From an uncultured Hungatella sp. (GTDB taxonomy: Bacteria > Bacillota > Clostridia > Lachnospirales > Lachnospiraceae), in assembly GCA_949879795.1 (NCBI GenBank), contig CATLBR010000001.1:1-64000 (forward strand): DNA of 64,000 nt, read 5' to 3'. Positions 28,282-36,750 of the stretch are shown here, piece after piece. The position numbers and the translations under genes are program-made. The notes under the pieces were generated by a model, which saw nothing but the letters and a program-made list of their open reading frames with translations, was not told where the DNA came from and ran no database searches. Position 1 is the first letter of the stretch; each line of letters starts with the position of its first letter.

Positions 28282-30630
28282 GTGTATACGAAAAGCAGAC
28301 AGTCCAAGGTATTTGTTCATTATATGATTTCCATCATGTCGTTGATCATCTGTCCTTTTATCCTGCTGGATATTATTTTCATGGCAAATGGCTTAAAGCA
28401 GGTGGAGACAGCCTACACGGTGTCCCAGGAGTATGCCATGAAGCAGGCGTCGGAGAGCATAGATGATGATTTTAAGACTTTCCGGAATGTGGTGGCCCAG
28501 ATCACCACGGATTCGGACATCACGCCCTATCTTCTCCAGTCCAAAAGCTATGATTCGGTGATGGCGCTGAAAAAGCTCCAGATCTATGAGGCCCAGATGA
28601 ATTTTTTTGACACCCTGTATCTGTACATCAGCGGGGATGATACCTTGTATTCTGGAAGCGGCATCATCTCTCTGTCCAATTTTGGGAAGAGCCTTTACTC
28701 TTTTGAGGAGGCAGGGGGGCAGGAACGGTTTGAGGCCTATATGGCCAGGGCGGGGGCTTTTGCCTTGAGTCTGGATGACGGAGGAGGGGTCCTTAGAAAG
28801 CGGCTGGAAGGGGGGCGGTATATGGCGGTGACCTATCCCTGGCTCAATTCTGTGATTCACCCTCTGGGAGCGGCAGTGGGAATTGTCAGCGAGGAGTATT
28901 TTCTGGACAAATTGCGGGTGGGAGACCGGGATTATCGGCAGAGTGTCTATATGTTCGGGTCTGACGGAACCGTCAAATTTAAGGAAGAAAATGGGCTGGA
29001 GCTTACCAGAGAGGCTCAGGAGCTTTTGTGGGATTACTGTGGATCTTCCGGCATCGCCCTGGGGACGGTCATGGGGAAGCGGTGCTATGTGATCACGGAG
29101 AGGTCCCAGGTGACCGGATGGAGTTACGCCCAGGTGATTCCCACCAGACAGTTCTTTCTCAAATATGTGTACAGCCAGAACCGGGTGGTGGCCCTCATAA
29201 CGTTGATCCTGTTTCTGTGTATCCTGGCAGGCACGGTGGCGGCTTTTCGGATGTACCGTCCGGTGCGGGAGCTGTGGGCGCTGCTGGACCCCTCGGACAG
29301 AAAAAGCGGCGGAAAGTCCCAGGGGGAAAACAGGGATCCCATGGTGGTAGATGAATGGGAGAGCCTTCACACTTCTATCGCGGGGATTGTAAAGAAGAAC
29401 CGGGACATTATGAAAGAGCTGGACGACACCAGGTTGTTGAGAAGGAAGAGTTTGCTGAAAGGACTTCTTCTGGGAAGTGTGAATCTGGAGTCCGCGGCGG
29501 AGGATTTGAGGCAGTGTGATATTGATTTTGAGGAAGATTTTTTCTGCGTGGTGGTGCTGTATTCTTTGAAGCCTCTTTTGTCGGAACAGCAGAGGGCTCT
29601 GACGGAGCGGATCGGGGAAATGGAGATTTTGGGGCTGTATCAGGTGCCCATGGATGGCAGCGGAAGCCTGGCTCTTCTGTGGAACACGTCGGCCTGGTCG
29701 AAAGACCATGAGATCCTTCTGGAGGAGTTGTACCAGAAGATCTCCGGCGGGGAGAGGGAAAGCTGGGTTGTGGGAGTCAGCGGCAGCTACCCGTCCATCG
29801 CCAGCGTCAGCCGTTCCTACATGGAGGCTCTTTCCGCAGGAGAGGGGATGGAGCTGAAGGGAGAGGCGGGAATCTTCTATTATAAGACATTTGAAAAAGA
29901 TCAGGAGCACAATGAGCTGTATATTATCCAGGCAGAGGTGGGGCTGAGACAGAGCCTTCTGGCCCAAAACGGAGCCATGGCCCAGGCAGCCATGGACCGG
30001 TTAGAGTCCGCTCTCACCGGAAACTGGAGATTTGAAAATTCCAGCAGCAGGAGATTTGTCTTGTTCCACATTATCCAGGATATGGTACACATCGGGGAGA
30101 AGGCGGGAGTGCCCTATCTTAATGAGAAGGTGGAGCAGTGGATTCGGTACGGGAACCTGGGAGAATTTCTCCAGGGTATGAGGAGCTTCTGTCAGGAGAT
30201 CCTGGAGTGTGGACAGAAGGAGAAGGATAAACAGGTCAATGAGCTGTACCGGGAGATCATCGCCTATATTGAGGAGTACTATGATGACAGCAATATCAGC
30301 CTGGGGGAGATGGCGGAGCGGTTTGGCATGTCTTCTTCCTACCTGAGCCGGTTTTTCCGAAAATATTCGGGAAAGAATTTCCTGGAGTATGTGACGGAAA
30401 AGAGGATGGAGAGGGTGTGCTATCTTCTGAAAAACACGGATTTAAAGGTGAAGACCATTGTGGAGCAGGTAGGCTATGTGGATGTGGCCAGCTTTACCAA
30501 GAAATTCCGCACCATCATGGGAGTCAGCCCCGCGAAATACCGGGAGCAGTGGAAATCCGCGAATTCCCGCCATCTGGCTGACGAGGGTGACGGGGTTCCT
30601 GGGGATGAGGATAAGGAGGAAGGCTTATGA
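28282..30630 (+). CDS. Membrane-anchored AraC-family regulator
   Basis: One-component sensor-regulator of 782 residues. It begins with a GTG behind GGGGGAG. Helix 1 (IMSLIICPFILLDIIFMA) precedes an extracytoplasmic sensor region of about 260 residues. Helix 2 is VVALITLILFLCILAGTVAAF near residue 305, followed by a cytoplasmic region. The last 105 residues hold two AraC helix-turn-helix motifs (FGMSSSYLSRFFRKYSGKN and VDVASFTKKFRTIMGVSPAKY). Such proteins sense sugars outside the cell and activate the adjacent importer and hydrolase genes. The stop overlaps the next start as ATGA, so the metallo-hydrolase is co-translated. Confidence 0.92.
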   Translation: MYTKSRQSKVFVHYMISIMSLIICPFILLDIIFMANGLKQVETAYTVSQEYAMKQASESIDDDFKTFRNVVAQITTDSDITPYLLQSKSYDSVMALKKLQIYEAQMNFFDTLYLYISGDDTLYSGSGIISLSNFGKSLYSFEEAGGQERFEAYMARAGAFALSLDDGGGVLRKRLEGGRYMAVTYPWLNSVIHPLGAAVGIVSEEYFLDKLRVGDRDYRQSVYMFGSDGTVKFKEENGLELTREAQELLWDYCGSSGIALGTVMGKRCYVITERSQVTGWSYAQVIPTRQFFLKYVYSQNRVVALITLILFLCILAGTVAAFRMYRPVRELWALLDPSDRKSGGKSQGENRDPMVVDEWESLHTSIAGIVKKNRDIMKELDDTRLLRRKSLLKGLLLGSVNLESAAEDLRQCDIDFEEDFFCVVVLYSLKPLLSEQQRALTERIGEMEILGLYQVPMDGSGSLALLWNTSAWSKDHEILLEELYQKISGGERESWVVGVSGSYPSIASVSRSYMEALSAGEGMELKGEAGIFYYKTFEKDQEHNELYIIQAEVGLRQSLLAQNGAMAQAAMDRLESALTGNWRFENSSSRRFVLFHIIQDMVHIGEKAGVPYLNEKVEQWIRYGNLGEFLQGMRSFCQEILECGQKEKDKQVNELYREIIAYIEEYYDDSNISLGEMAERFGMSSSYLSRFFRKYSGKNFLEYVTEKRMERVCYLLKNTDLKVKTIVEQVGYVDVASFTKKFRTIMGVSPAKYREQWKSANSRHLADEGDGVPGDEDKEEGL

Positions 30631-31457
30631 GGATCACGTTTTTGGGAACAGGGGCATCGGAGGGGGTGCCGGGGATTTTTTGCCAGTGTGAGGATTGTAA
30701 GACGGCCAGGAAACTGGGCGGCCGGGAGTTGAGAAGCCGGTCTCAGATCCTGGTGAACCAGGACCTTTTGGTGGACATGGGGCCGGAGACTTACTGGAAG
30801 TCGGTGTTGTATGGGATCTGGCTTTCCAGGGTGAAATACCTGTTTGTAACCCACAGCCACTGTGACCATTTAGACGAAAGGTTTCTGGGCTTTCGGGGCG
30901 GGTGGTTCGGCAAGGACATGGCGGAGCCGGTATTGTACGGGTACGGAAATGAGAAAGCAGTGGAACAAATGGCCAGAAGGCTTGAGGACAGCCAGTTTGA
31001 TTTTGTAAAAACAGCCTCCCATTTTCAGACACTCCACAGCTTTGACCAGGTTCAGGCAGGAAGCTATGAGGTGACGGCTTTGCCAGCCATACACAATCCC
31101 AAGGAGGAATGTCTTCTCTATCTCATAAAGGACCACGAGGGAAAGGAGATCTTCTACGCCACGGACACGGGAAGGCTGACAGAGGAGACTTACCAACATC
31201 TGGAAGGCCATCATCTGGACTGCGTGATCCTGGACTGCACCCTGGGAAATAAGCCGGATGTGGGGATTTCCCACATGGGGCTGAAAGAAAATAAGGTCAT
31301 CAAAGACAGGCTGGAGGCCATGGGGGTGACAGACAGGCGGGGCAGGTACGTGTGTACCCACATCTCCCACGGCACCGGAGGGTTTGAGTACCTGTCAGGC
31401 GCGGCGGCGGCCTATGGCATGGAGGTGGCTTATGACGGCATGGTGCTGGAGGTTTAG
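30627..31457 (+). CDS. Metallo-beta-lactamase-fold hydrolase (PhnP-like)
   Basis: Cytoplasmic metal-dependent hydrolase of 276 residues. The metal-binding motif is THSHCDHLDERF near residue 75, with further ligands in YATDTGRL near 180 and in CTHISHG near 248. The N-terminal FLGTGASEGVPGIFCQCEDC, with three Cys, resembles cyclic-phosphodiesterase members such as PhnP that carry an extra zinc site. Its job in a glycan locus is unclear; a phosphodiester or lactone substrate is possible. It is translationally coupled to the regulator gene. Confidence 0.82.
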   Translation: MRITFLGTGASEGVPGIFCQCEDCKTARKLGGRELRSRSQILVNQDLLVDMGPETYWKSVLYGIWLSRVKYLFVTHSHCDHLDERFLGFRGGWFGKDMAEPVLYGYGNEKAVEQMARRLEDSQFDFVKTASHFQTLHSFDQVQAGSYEVTALPAIHNPKEECLLYLIKDHEGKEIFYATDTGRLTEETYQHLEGHHLDCVILDCTLGNKPDVGISHMGLKENKVIKDRLEAMGVTDRRGRYVCTHISHGTGGFEYLSGAAAAYGMEVAYDGMVLEV

Positions 31458-31504
31458 GGAACCGGGGCTATCCGCGGCCCGTCTTCCATATCTTTCGGAC
31501 ATGG

Positions 31505-31632
31505 CGGCGGACTTTCGTAGTAAACCCGCATGCGCCCGGCGGGGCAGGCGCGCCACCACCTATGAAAGTCTGGCGGGCGCACTGGGCATACCTGAATTCA
31601 TGCCGCCTTCGGCGGCGGACTTTCATAGTAAC
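31505..31632 (+). repeat. Second palindromic repeat family, copy 1
   Basis: TATGAAAGTC (31561-31570) pairs with GACTTTCATA (31618-31627), enclosing a GCCGCC-TTC-GGCGGC hairpin (31602-31616). To the left are ACGCCCGG-like and GCGCCACCAC sequences shared with copy 2 at 35.6 kb. GGCGGCGGACTTTCGTAGTA at 31503-31522 repeats the right end, as if a tandem unit had been partly deleted. It ends just before the Shine-Dalgarno of the GH78 gene. Confidence 0.7.
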
Positions 31633-31648
31633 TGGAGGGAAAAAAGAG

Positions 31649-34183
31649 ATGACAGCGAATTCGCGTGAGAAAAGATATGAGAACCGGGATCTGGACTTAA
31701 AGGGAAAGGCGTTTATGATCGGGGTCCAGGAACCGGTGTGGCACAGGAGACCGGGAAAAGGAACGGATGAGAGAAGCCTTCAGAAGGTTCAGGACCGGTT
31801 TGACGAGGATGGTCTTCCCGTATTCAGGAAAGTATTCCGGCTGGAGAAAGAGCTTCAGGCAGCTTACCTGGACATGACAAGTCTTGGAGTCTTTCATGTG
31901 TACATCAACGGGAAGATGGTCATGGGGCAGAACGGGCTTTTGGAGGAAATGAATCCCGGCTGGACCGACTACAGAAAACGGCTGCTCCGCGTCCGCTATG
32001 ATGTGACGTCTTACCTGAGGCAGGGGGAAAACTGCCTTCTGGCGGTGGTGGGAAACGGTTGGTGGCAGGGGAGAATCGCCTTTGGCACCTACGGCAGGCG
32101 CGAGCTGGGCCTGTGGGGTTGTCTGGAGATGAGGGACAGGGATGGGGAGATCACCTGTCTTCCCACAAACTCTGACTGGACCGGGTTGTGGACAGGACCG
32201 GTGAGATGTTCCGACATCTGGGACGGGGAGCTTTACGACGGAAGGGAGGATTCTTTTGAGGACATGTCCATGGCGGAATATGCCGGAAAGAGCTTCGGCC
32301 CCACCCATGTACTGAAAGGGGGAGAGCGAGGGTATGAGGGAATGATCACGCCCTGGATCGGCCCAAAGATTCAGGTCAATCCCCGTCTGACCAGACAGCC
32401 TTTAAAAGGGGTCATAAGCCAGGGGACGGAGGATAACGGGACGGATTTCGGGAAGATCCGGGAAATATCCGCCATCCGCCAGTGGCCTCTTGAGAAGCCC
32501 ATTTCTCTGATGCCTGGCCAGACCCTTACGGTGGACATGGGCCAGAACATGGTGGGGTGGGAGTATTTTCGGGCAAAGGCCAGGACAGGGACAAGGCTGA
32601 CCATCCGCTTTGGGGAGATGTTAAATGACAGCGGGCTTTTGTCCAGGGGCAACGACGGGCCGGAAGGAGAGGTGTACACGGCCAATTACCGCGGCGCCCG
32701 GTCTCTCGGGCGATACGTGTTTCGGGGCAGCGGGGTGGAGTGTTACAGGCCCTTTTTTACCTATTACGGATTCCGGTATCTGGAGCTGACAGCCGACGGC
32801 CCGGTGGAGCTTTACGGACTGGAAGGACAGGTGGCAGGCTCTGTCATCCAGGAGACAGGGAAACTGGAGACCTCGAATTCCAGGGTCAACCAGTTGATCA
32901 GCAATATCCTGTGGGGACAGAGAGGCAACTATTTTTCCGTGCCCACAGACTGTCCTCAGCGCGATGAGAGGCTGGGGTGGACCGGGGATGCCCAGGTATT
33001 TTTCAGGACCGCCTCCTACAACGGGGATGTGGAGGATTTTTACTGGAAATGGCTTCAGGACGCCAGGGACAGCCAAAATGACCAGGGGGGCTACCCGGAT
33101 GTGATCCCCTACACCAGGGTCATCCGCTATGGAAACGGAGCCTGGGCTGATGCCTGTATCCTGATCCCCTACCGGATGTATCTCCAGTACGGCACCAGGG
33201 AGATCCTGGAGGCCAGTGTGGATTCCATGGAAGCCTACATGGGATTTTTAAGCCAATATGGCCTTGAGGGCCCCAATGTGGAGTACGGGGACTGGCTGGC
33301 CTACGAGCCCACGGACAATCGGTACGTGTCCATGGCCTGCTATGGGTATGACGCCATTGTGATGGAAAAGATCGAGAGGATTCTTGGGAGGACGGAGAAA
33401 GCCCGGGAGTATCAGATTCTCCATCAAAAGATCCGCCAGGAGTTTATGAGGCGGTATGGCCAGGAAGAGGGACTTTTATCTCAGCAGAGTCAGACCGCTT
33501 ATCTTTTGGCTCTCATGGCCAGGTTTCTCCCTGAAAATCAGGAAGAACAGGCAATACAGCTTCTGGTAAAAAAGATTGAGGACAATGGCTTTCGCCTGTC
33601 TACCGGGTTTGTGGGAACCGGAATCCTTATGGGGATTTTGAGCCAATACGGCAGACATGACATGGCCTACCATCTTCTGACCCAGAGGGAAAATCCCTCC
33701 TGGCTCTACAGCGTGGACCAGGGGGCCACCACCATGTGGGAGAGATGGGATTCCTACCGGAAGGACGTGGGATTTGGAGATGTGGCCATGAACTCCTTTA
33801 ACCATTATGCCTATGGATGTGTGGGGGAGTGGATGTACCGGTACATGGCGGGGATCGACACCACGGAGGAACAGCCGGGGTTTCAGATGGTCCTTCTGCG
33901 GCCAAATCCTGATACCAGGACATGGATATCCCAAGGGCAGGAGCGGATTACCTGGGTGAAAGCCTCCTACCAGAGCCGACGGGGGCTGATTCAGGTTCGG
34001 TGGCAGTGGAGAGAGGGAGTGTTTGACTACCAGGTGACACTGGAGGAAGGCATGGAGGGGATTTTGATTGTGCCGGAATTGGAAAATACACAGAGGGTAT
34101 GGGTCAATGGGGAGGAAATCTCCTGGAAGCCGGGGAAGAAGATCCAAGTGATGGGGGGAACATGGACGTTATTGATCAGGTAG
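31649..34183 (+). CDS. GH78 alpha-L-rhamnosidase
   Basis: Inverting glycosidase releasing alpha-L-rhamnose, 844 residues and apparently cytoplasmic (no signal peptide). N-terminal beta domains (FHVYINGKMVMGQNGLLEE; NCLLAVVGNGWWQGR) are followed by the alpha/alpha barrel with SVPTDCPQRDERLGWTGDAQ, which holds the conserved acidic residues, and later GATTMWERWDSY. The C-terminal beta domain includes NSFNHYAYGCVGEWMY. ATG 31649 is chosen because GGAGGGAAAAAAGAG precedes it; a longer open frame extends back into the repeat. It ends the 24.5-34.2 kb locus, which suggests a rhamnose-containing plant or microbial glycan as target. Confidence 0.92.
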   Translation: MTANSREKRYENRDLDLKGKAFMIGVQEPVWHRRPGKGTDERSLQKVQDRFDEDGLPVFRKVFRLEKELQAAYLDMTSLGVFHVYINGKMVMGQNGLLEEMNPGWTDYRKRLLRVRYDVTSYLRQGENCLLAVVGNGWWQGRIAFGTYGRRELGLWGCLEMRDRDGEITCLPTNSDWTGLWTGPVRCSDIWDGELYDGREDSFEDMSMAEYAGKSFGPTHVLKGGERGYEGMITPWIGPKIQVNPRLTRQPLKGVISQGTEDNGTDFGKIREISAIRQWPLEKPISLMPGQTLTVDMGQNMVGWEYFRAKARTGTRLTIRFGEMLNDSGLLSRGNDGPEGEVYTANYRGARSLGRYVFRGSGVECYRPFFTYYGFRYLELTADGPVELYGLEGQVAGSVIQETGKLETSNSRVNQLISNILWGQRGNYFSVPTDCPQRDERLGWTGDAQVFFRTASYNGDVEDFYWKWLQDARDSQNDQGGYPDVIPYTRVIRYGNGAWADACILIPYRMYLQYGTREILEASVDSMEAYMGFLSQYGLEGPNVEYGDWLAYEPTDNRYVSMACYGYDAIVMEKIERILGRTEKAREYQILHQKIRQEFMRRYGQEEGLLSQQSQTAYLLALMARFLPENQEEQAIQLLVKKIEDNGFRLSTGFVGTGILMGILSQYGRHDMAYHLLTQRENPSWLYSVDQGATTMWERWDSYRKDVGFGDVAMNSFNHYAYGCVGEWMYRYMAGIDTTEEQPGFQMVLLRPNPDTRTWISQGQERITWVKASYQSRRGLIQVRWQWREGVFDYQVTLEEGMEGILIVPELENTQRVWVNGEEISWKPGKKIQVMGGTWTLLIR

Positions 34184-34219
34184 ATCCGCAGCATAAGGCG
34201 GACAAAAAGAATTCCCCTC

Positions 34220-34248
34220 TTGTCATTCTGTTTCGTTTGGGCTACAAT
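34220..34248 (+). promoter_or_regulatory. Sigma-A-type promoter for the TRIC-family gene
   Basis: TTGTCA (34220-34225), a 17-base spacer and TACAAT (34243-34248), 38 bases before the start codon. Confidence 0.6.
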
Positions 34249-34286
34249 AGCGGTACAATGAGGCAGGAGAAGGGAATTTTACAGTC

Positions 34287-34940
34287 ATGATCTTAATACT
34301 GGAACTGATCGGCACCATCGCCTTCACATTTTCCGGCTGTATGGTGGCCAATTCTAAAAAAATGGATATTTTCGGCGTCTGGGTCTTGGGGCTGGTGACG
34401 GCGGTGGGAGGCGGAGCGGTGAGGGACGTGCTTTTGGGCCAGTTTCCGCCCAATATGTTCCGCAATGGCGTCTATGTGGCGGTCGCCACGGCCACGGTGG
34501 TGTTCTGGTTGTGGATGGCAGCCAGGAAAGGAGCTCTGCCCAGGCGGCATTTTCATCAGCTGACCCAGGTGATGGATATCTCCGACTCCATCGGCCTGGG
34601 GGTGTTCGCGGTGGTGGGGTCTCAGACAGCCATACGCCGCGGATACGGGGACAACTGGTTTCTGGTGCTCTTTGTCGGGGTTCTGACAGGGGTGGGAGGC
34701 GGCCTTATGCGGGATGTGATGGCCAACCTGACGCCTGTGATTTTCAGGAAGAGGATCTACGCCAGCGCGGCTTTAGCGGGAAGCGTGGTCTATGTAGCCC
34801 TGCTGTCCTGGGTTCCGGAGATCTACGCCATACTGGCAGGCATTGTCACGGTGTTTGTGATCCGTACCATGGCAAGCCTGCGTCATTGGGACCTGCCGAT
34901 CTATGTGTTGGAGCCGGAAGACCAGGACCAGGAGCATTGA
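34287..34940 (+). CDS. TRIC cation channel family protein (YadS/UPF0126 type)
   Basis: Small integral membrane protein of 217 residues made of two homologous halves of three helices, as in prokaryotic TRIC channels and the related YadS/YicG proteins. Each half has a Gly-rich kinked motif: GLVTAVGGGAVRDVLLG near residue 32 and GVLTGVGGGLMRDVMAN near 118. It may act as a monovalent cation channel or, as shown for some relatives, in amino-acid transport; the sequence does not decide. Its stop codon abuts the stop of the convergent rubredoxin gene with no spacing. Confidence 0.88.
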   Translation: MILILELIGTIAFTFSGCMVANSKKMDIFGVWVLGLVTAVGGGAVRDVLLGQFPPNMFRNGVYVAVATATVVFWLWMAARKGALPRRHFHQLTQVMDISDSIGLGVFAVVGSQTAIRRGYGDNWFLVLFVGVLTGVGGGLMRDVMANLTPVIFRKRIYASAALAGSVVYVALLSWVPEIYAILAGIVTVFVIRTMASLRHWDLPIYVLEPEDQDQEH

Positions 34941-35099
34941 TCAAACCTTTACGAACACGTCTTTTCCCAGACCACACACCGGGCATACCCAGTCCTCCGG
35001 GATATTCTCAAAGGGGGTGCCTGGGGCGATGCCGTTATCCGGGTCGCCTTCCTCCGGGTCATAGACGTAGCCGCAGGGCTCGCACAGATATTTGTCCAT
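34941..35099 (-). CDS. Rubredoxin
   Basis: 52-residue one-iron electron carrier. The two Cys pairs are C6-C9 (LCEPCGY) and C39-C42 (WVCPVCGLG), with the aromatic and acidic core [18 protein letters not shown] between. Start ATG 35099 follows CAGGAGGCCCATGT. In anaerobes it passes electrons to rubrerythrin, superoxide reductase or oxygen-scavenging flavoproteins; none of these is next to it here. It converges with the membrane-protein gene without any intervening terminator. Confidence 0.95.
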   Translation of the reverse strand: MDKYLCEPCGYVYDPEEGDPDNGIAPGTPFENIPEDWVCPVCGLGKDVFVKV

Positions 35100-35268
35100 A
35101 CATGGGCCTCCTGTTGTCAATAATAGGCAGGTGAGCTTTGCCTGGAGTATAGTGTAACCCATGAAAATAAAAAAATGTAAAAAAATAAAATTTCTACTGT
35201 ACAAAATCATTTTTTTGTGGTAGACTATCGTAGGAGCTGAGTTAGTGATTACACTGACCAGCCAAGAT

Positions 35269-35341
35269 GGGGCATTGGCGCAGCTGGGAGCGCGTTTGAA
35301 TGGCATTCAAAAGGCCGTGGGTTCGAATCCCATATGCTCCA
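35269..35341 (+). tRNA. tRNA-Ala (anticodon GGC)
   Basis: Complete cloverleaf: acceptor GGGGCAT/ATGCTCC, D-arm GCGC/GCGC, anticodon stem TTTGA/TCAAA with loop ATGGCAT (anticodon GGC), T-arm GTGGG-TTCGAAT-CCCAT. CCA is not encoded. A terminator follows at 35354. Confidence 0.93.
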
Positions 35342-35353
35342 TTTTTATGAATT

Positions 35354-35404
35354 CCTTGAGATACTGAGCTTATCGTTGAGGATCAGTGTTTCAAGGCTTT
35401 TTTT
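35354..35404 (+). terminator. Terminator of tRNA-Ala
   Basis: CCTTGA (35354-35359) pairs with TCAAGG (35391-35396), the stem continuing imperfectly through GATACTGA/TCAGTGTT, followed by CTTTTTTTAT. Confidence 0.75.
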
Positions 35405-35593
35405 ATTTGTACCTAGGAATATGTTAAATATACTTGGTATTTTTTGTTATAATTAAGCTGTGCCTTAATCACGCGCTGGCGTTTTTGAAAGAAAGAACAG
35501 CATAGCTGAAGTTGCACCGGTTATCTCACTTTAAAGGGATTGGGAAGGATCAATGTCCAGAGTGACAGGGGAATGTTCCTGTTTATGCATATA

Positions 35594-35732
35594 AACCTGC
35601 ATACGCCCGGCGGGGCGGGTGCGCCACCACCCATGAAAATGTGGGGGTGCACCACCACACATGAAGGTCTGGCGGGTGCACTTGGCATCCCTGAATATAT
35701 GCCGCCTAATCGGCGGCGGACTTTCATAGTAA
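35594..35732 (+). repeat. Second palindromic repeat family, copy 2
   Basis: Shares with copy 1 the ACGCCCGGCGGGGC, GCGCCACCAC, GGTCTGGCGGG and GGCGGCGGACTTTCATAGTA segments. GCCGCC and GGCGGC (35701-35706, 35712-35717) again form a hairpin, with loop TAATC instead of TTC. The middle has an extra duplicated ACCACNCATGAA stretch. Confidence 0.7.
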
Positions 35733-35736
35733 TCAG

Positions 35737-35829
35737 TTCAATAAAGAGCGAAAAATCAACGCCTACCTGAAGAAGCTAAAAGCATTAGGCTGGGAAATGC
35801 CCGTAGCCATGGAAGCACAACCAGCTTAA
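35737..35829 (+). pseudogene. C-terminal scrap of an unrecognised gene
   Basis: A 30-codon open stretch without a start, reading NKERKINAYLKKLKALGW then EMPVAMEAQPA and a stop, follows repeat copy 2 directly. Its composition looks coding. Possibly the tail of a transposase or other element gene that once belonged with the repeat; not identifiable. Confidence 0.3.
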
Positions 35830-35961
35830 TCATAAATTTGAAAGCAAAATCTTGTTATAGGGGTAGTCTGCGCTTTTTTCGCTTCCCACAAGGTTCTGTT
35901 TCATAGTAAGAGAAATAGAACGGATTTTAAGTATAAGTATGTCGAACATTGAAAATACTTC

Positions 35962-35990
35962 TTGAATCTCAACCTGTATTGTGCTAGAAT
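35962..35990 (+). promoter_or_regulatory. Promoter of the structured leader RNA
   Basis: TTGAAT (35962-35967), a 17-base spacer and TAGAAT (35985-35990). It predicts a transcript starting near 35997. Confidence 0.6.
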
Positions 35991-35996
35991 AAAAAT

Positions 35997-36222
35997 GACA
36001 ATCAAAAAGGCATAGCACCTGCCCAAGTGTTTGGGCACTCAGGCAGGTGTGAAAAGTGTTTTGGCGAACACTTCTCACAATGGGGCTACCACTACTATGC
36101 AGATTTCATTATAACTCATAAGAAGAGTTTAGGCAAGATGGAATTTGCAAAGGAGTTTGTTTGTAGTACAAAGAATTTTTGCAAGGTGAGAGTGGGCAGG
36201 AGTCCGGGCACCTTGCTTTTTT
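35997..36222 (+). ncRNA. Structured leader or small RNA (about 226 nt)
   Basis: Bounded by a promoter and an intrinsic terminator (GCAAGGTG 36181-36188, CACCTTGC 36209-36216, then six T). The 5' half folds as a junction: GCATAG (36010-36015) pairs with CTATGC (36095-36100), enclosing one arm CACCTGCC/GGCAGGTG (36016-36023, 36042-36049) and a second arm, AAGTGTT/AACACTT extended by TGTGA/TCACA (36048-36079). GCCCAA/TTGGGC inside the first arm offers a competing fold. The terminator lies 34 bases before a small secreted-protein gene. It does not match a riboswitch class I can recall. Confidence 0.5.
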
Positions 36223-36255
36223 GATGTCCAGAAAATAACAGGGAGAGTTGCTGCA

Positions 36256-36630
36256 TTGAAAATGTGTGGGAAAGGCAGTATAGTTATGGTAGCCATAGCT
36301 GCAACAGGTATAGCTGCTCTGTCAATAAGCACTGTGCTCCCCATCAAAGAGGCGGGTGCCAAAGAAAAAAGTGAAATTGAGGAGCAGGATTTTAAGATAT
36401 GCCAAAGTTTTAGCTTTATAACCGATGATTATAAGGACACCGTCATACATGTAGTTGCGGACACATCCTGTCAGGACATGAAAGAACTATATATGAAAAT
36501 ACAGGATTTTCAAACTGCGATGAACGGAGAATCAGACAGACTGACAATCAATTTGTACAATTCAACAGAAGATATAAGCAGTAATATTTGTGCAGGTACA
36601 AAAGTGTACTATAGTGACGAGATGGAATAA
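36256..36630 (+). CDS. Small secreted or membrane-anchored protein
   Basis: 124-residue protein with an N-terminal hydrophobic segment (IVMVAIAATGIAALSIS, residues 9-25), ending near GAKEKSEIEEQ, so it is exported or anchored. The mature part is acidic, with VIHVVADTSCQDMKELYMKI and FQTAMNGESDRLTINLYNS. No known family is recognised. TTG 36256 is used because GGGAGAG lies 8 bases upstream; ATG 36262 is the alternative. Expression may be controlled by the structured leader and terminator just ahead. A terminator follows. Confidence 0.6.
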   Translation: MKMCGKGSIVMVAIAATGIAALSISTVLPIKEAGAKEKSEIEEQDFKICQSFSFITDDYKDTVIHVVADTSCQDMKELYMKIQDFQTAMNGESDRLTINLYNSTEDISSNICAGTKVYYSDEME

Positions 36631-36640
36631 GATATTTTTT

Positions 36641-36680
36641 ACAGAAGCAGCTTTAGTTAAAGGCTGCTTCTGTGTTTTTT
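36641..36680 (+). terminator. Rho-independent terminator
   Basis: ACAGAAGCAGC (36641-36651) pairs with GCTGCTTCTGT (36663-36673), followed by GTTTTTT. It ends the small secreted-protein transcript. Confidence 0.85.
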
Positions 36681-36750
36681 CCGCGGGCAATGAGCCAAAA
36701 GGTGTGCTTATATGGGTAATTGGCGAATGCCGCGAGAGCTGCCACAGAGT

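Noticed and set aside
28393-29967. 524-codon minus-strand frame opposite the membrane-bound AraC gene
   Set aside because: Shadow frame: composition is atypical and the plus strand has full domain support.
36027-36224. 65-codon frame inside the structured leader
   Set aside because: No ribosome site; the segment is better explained by helices and a terminator.
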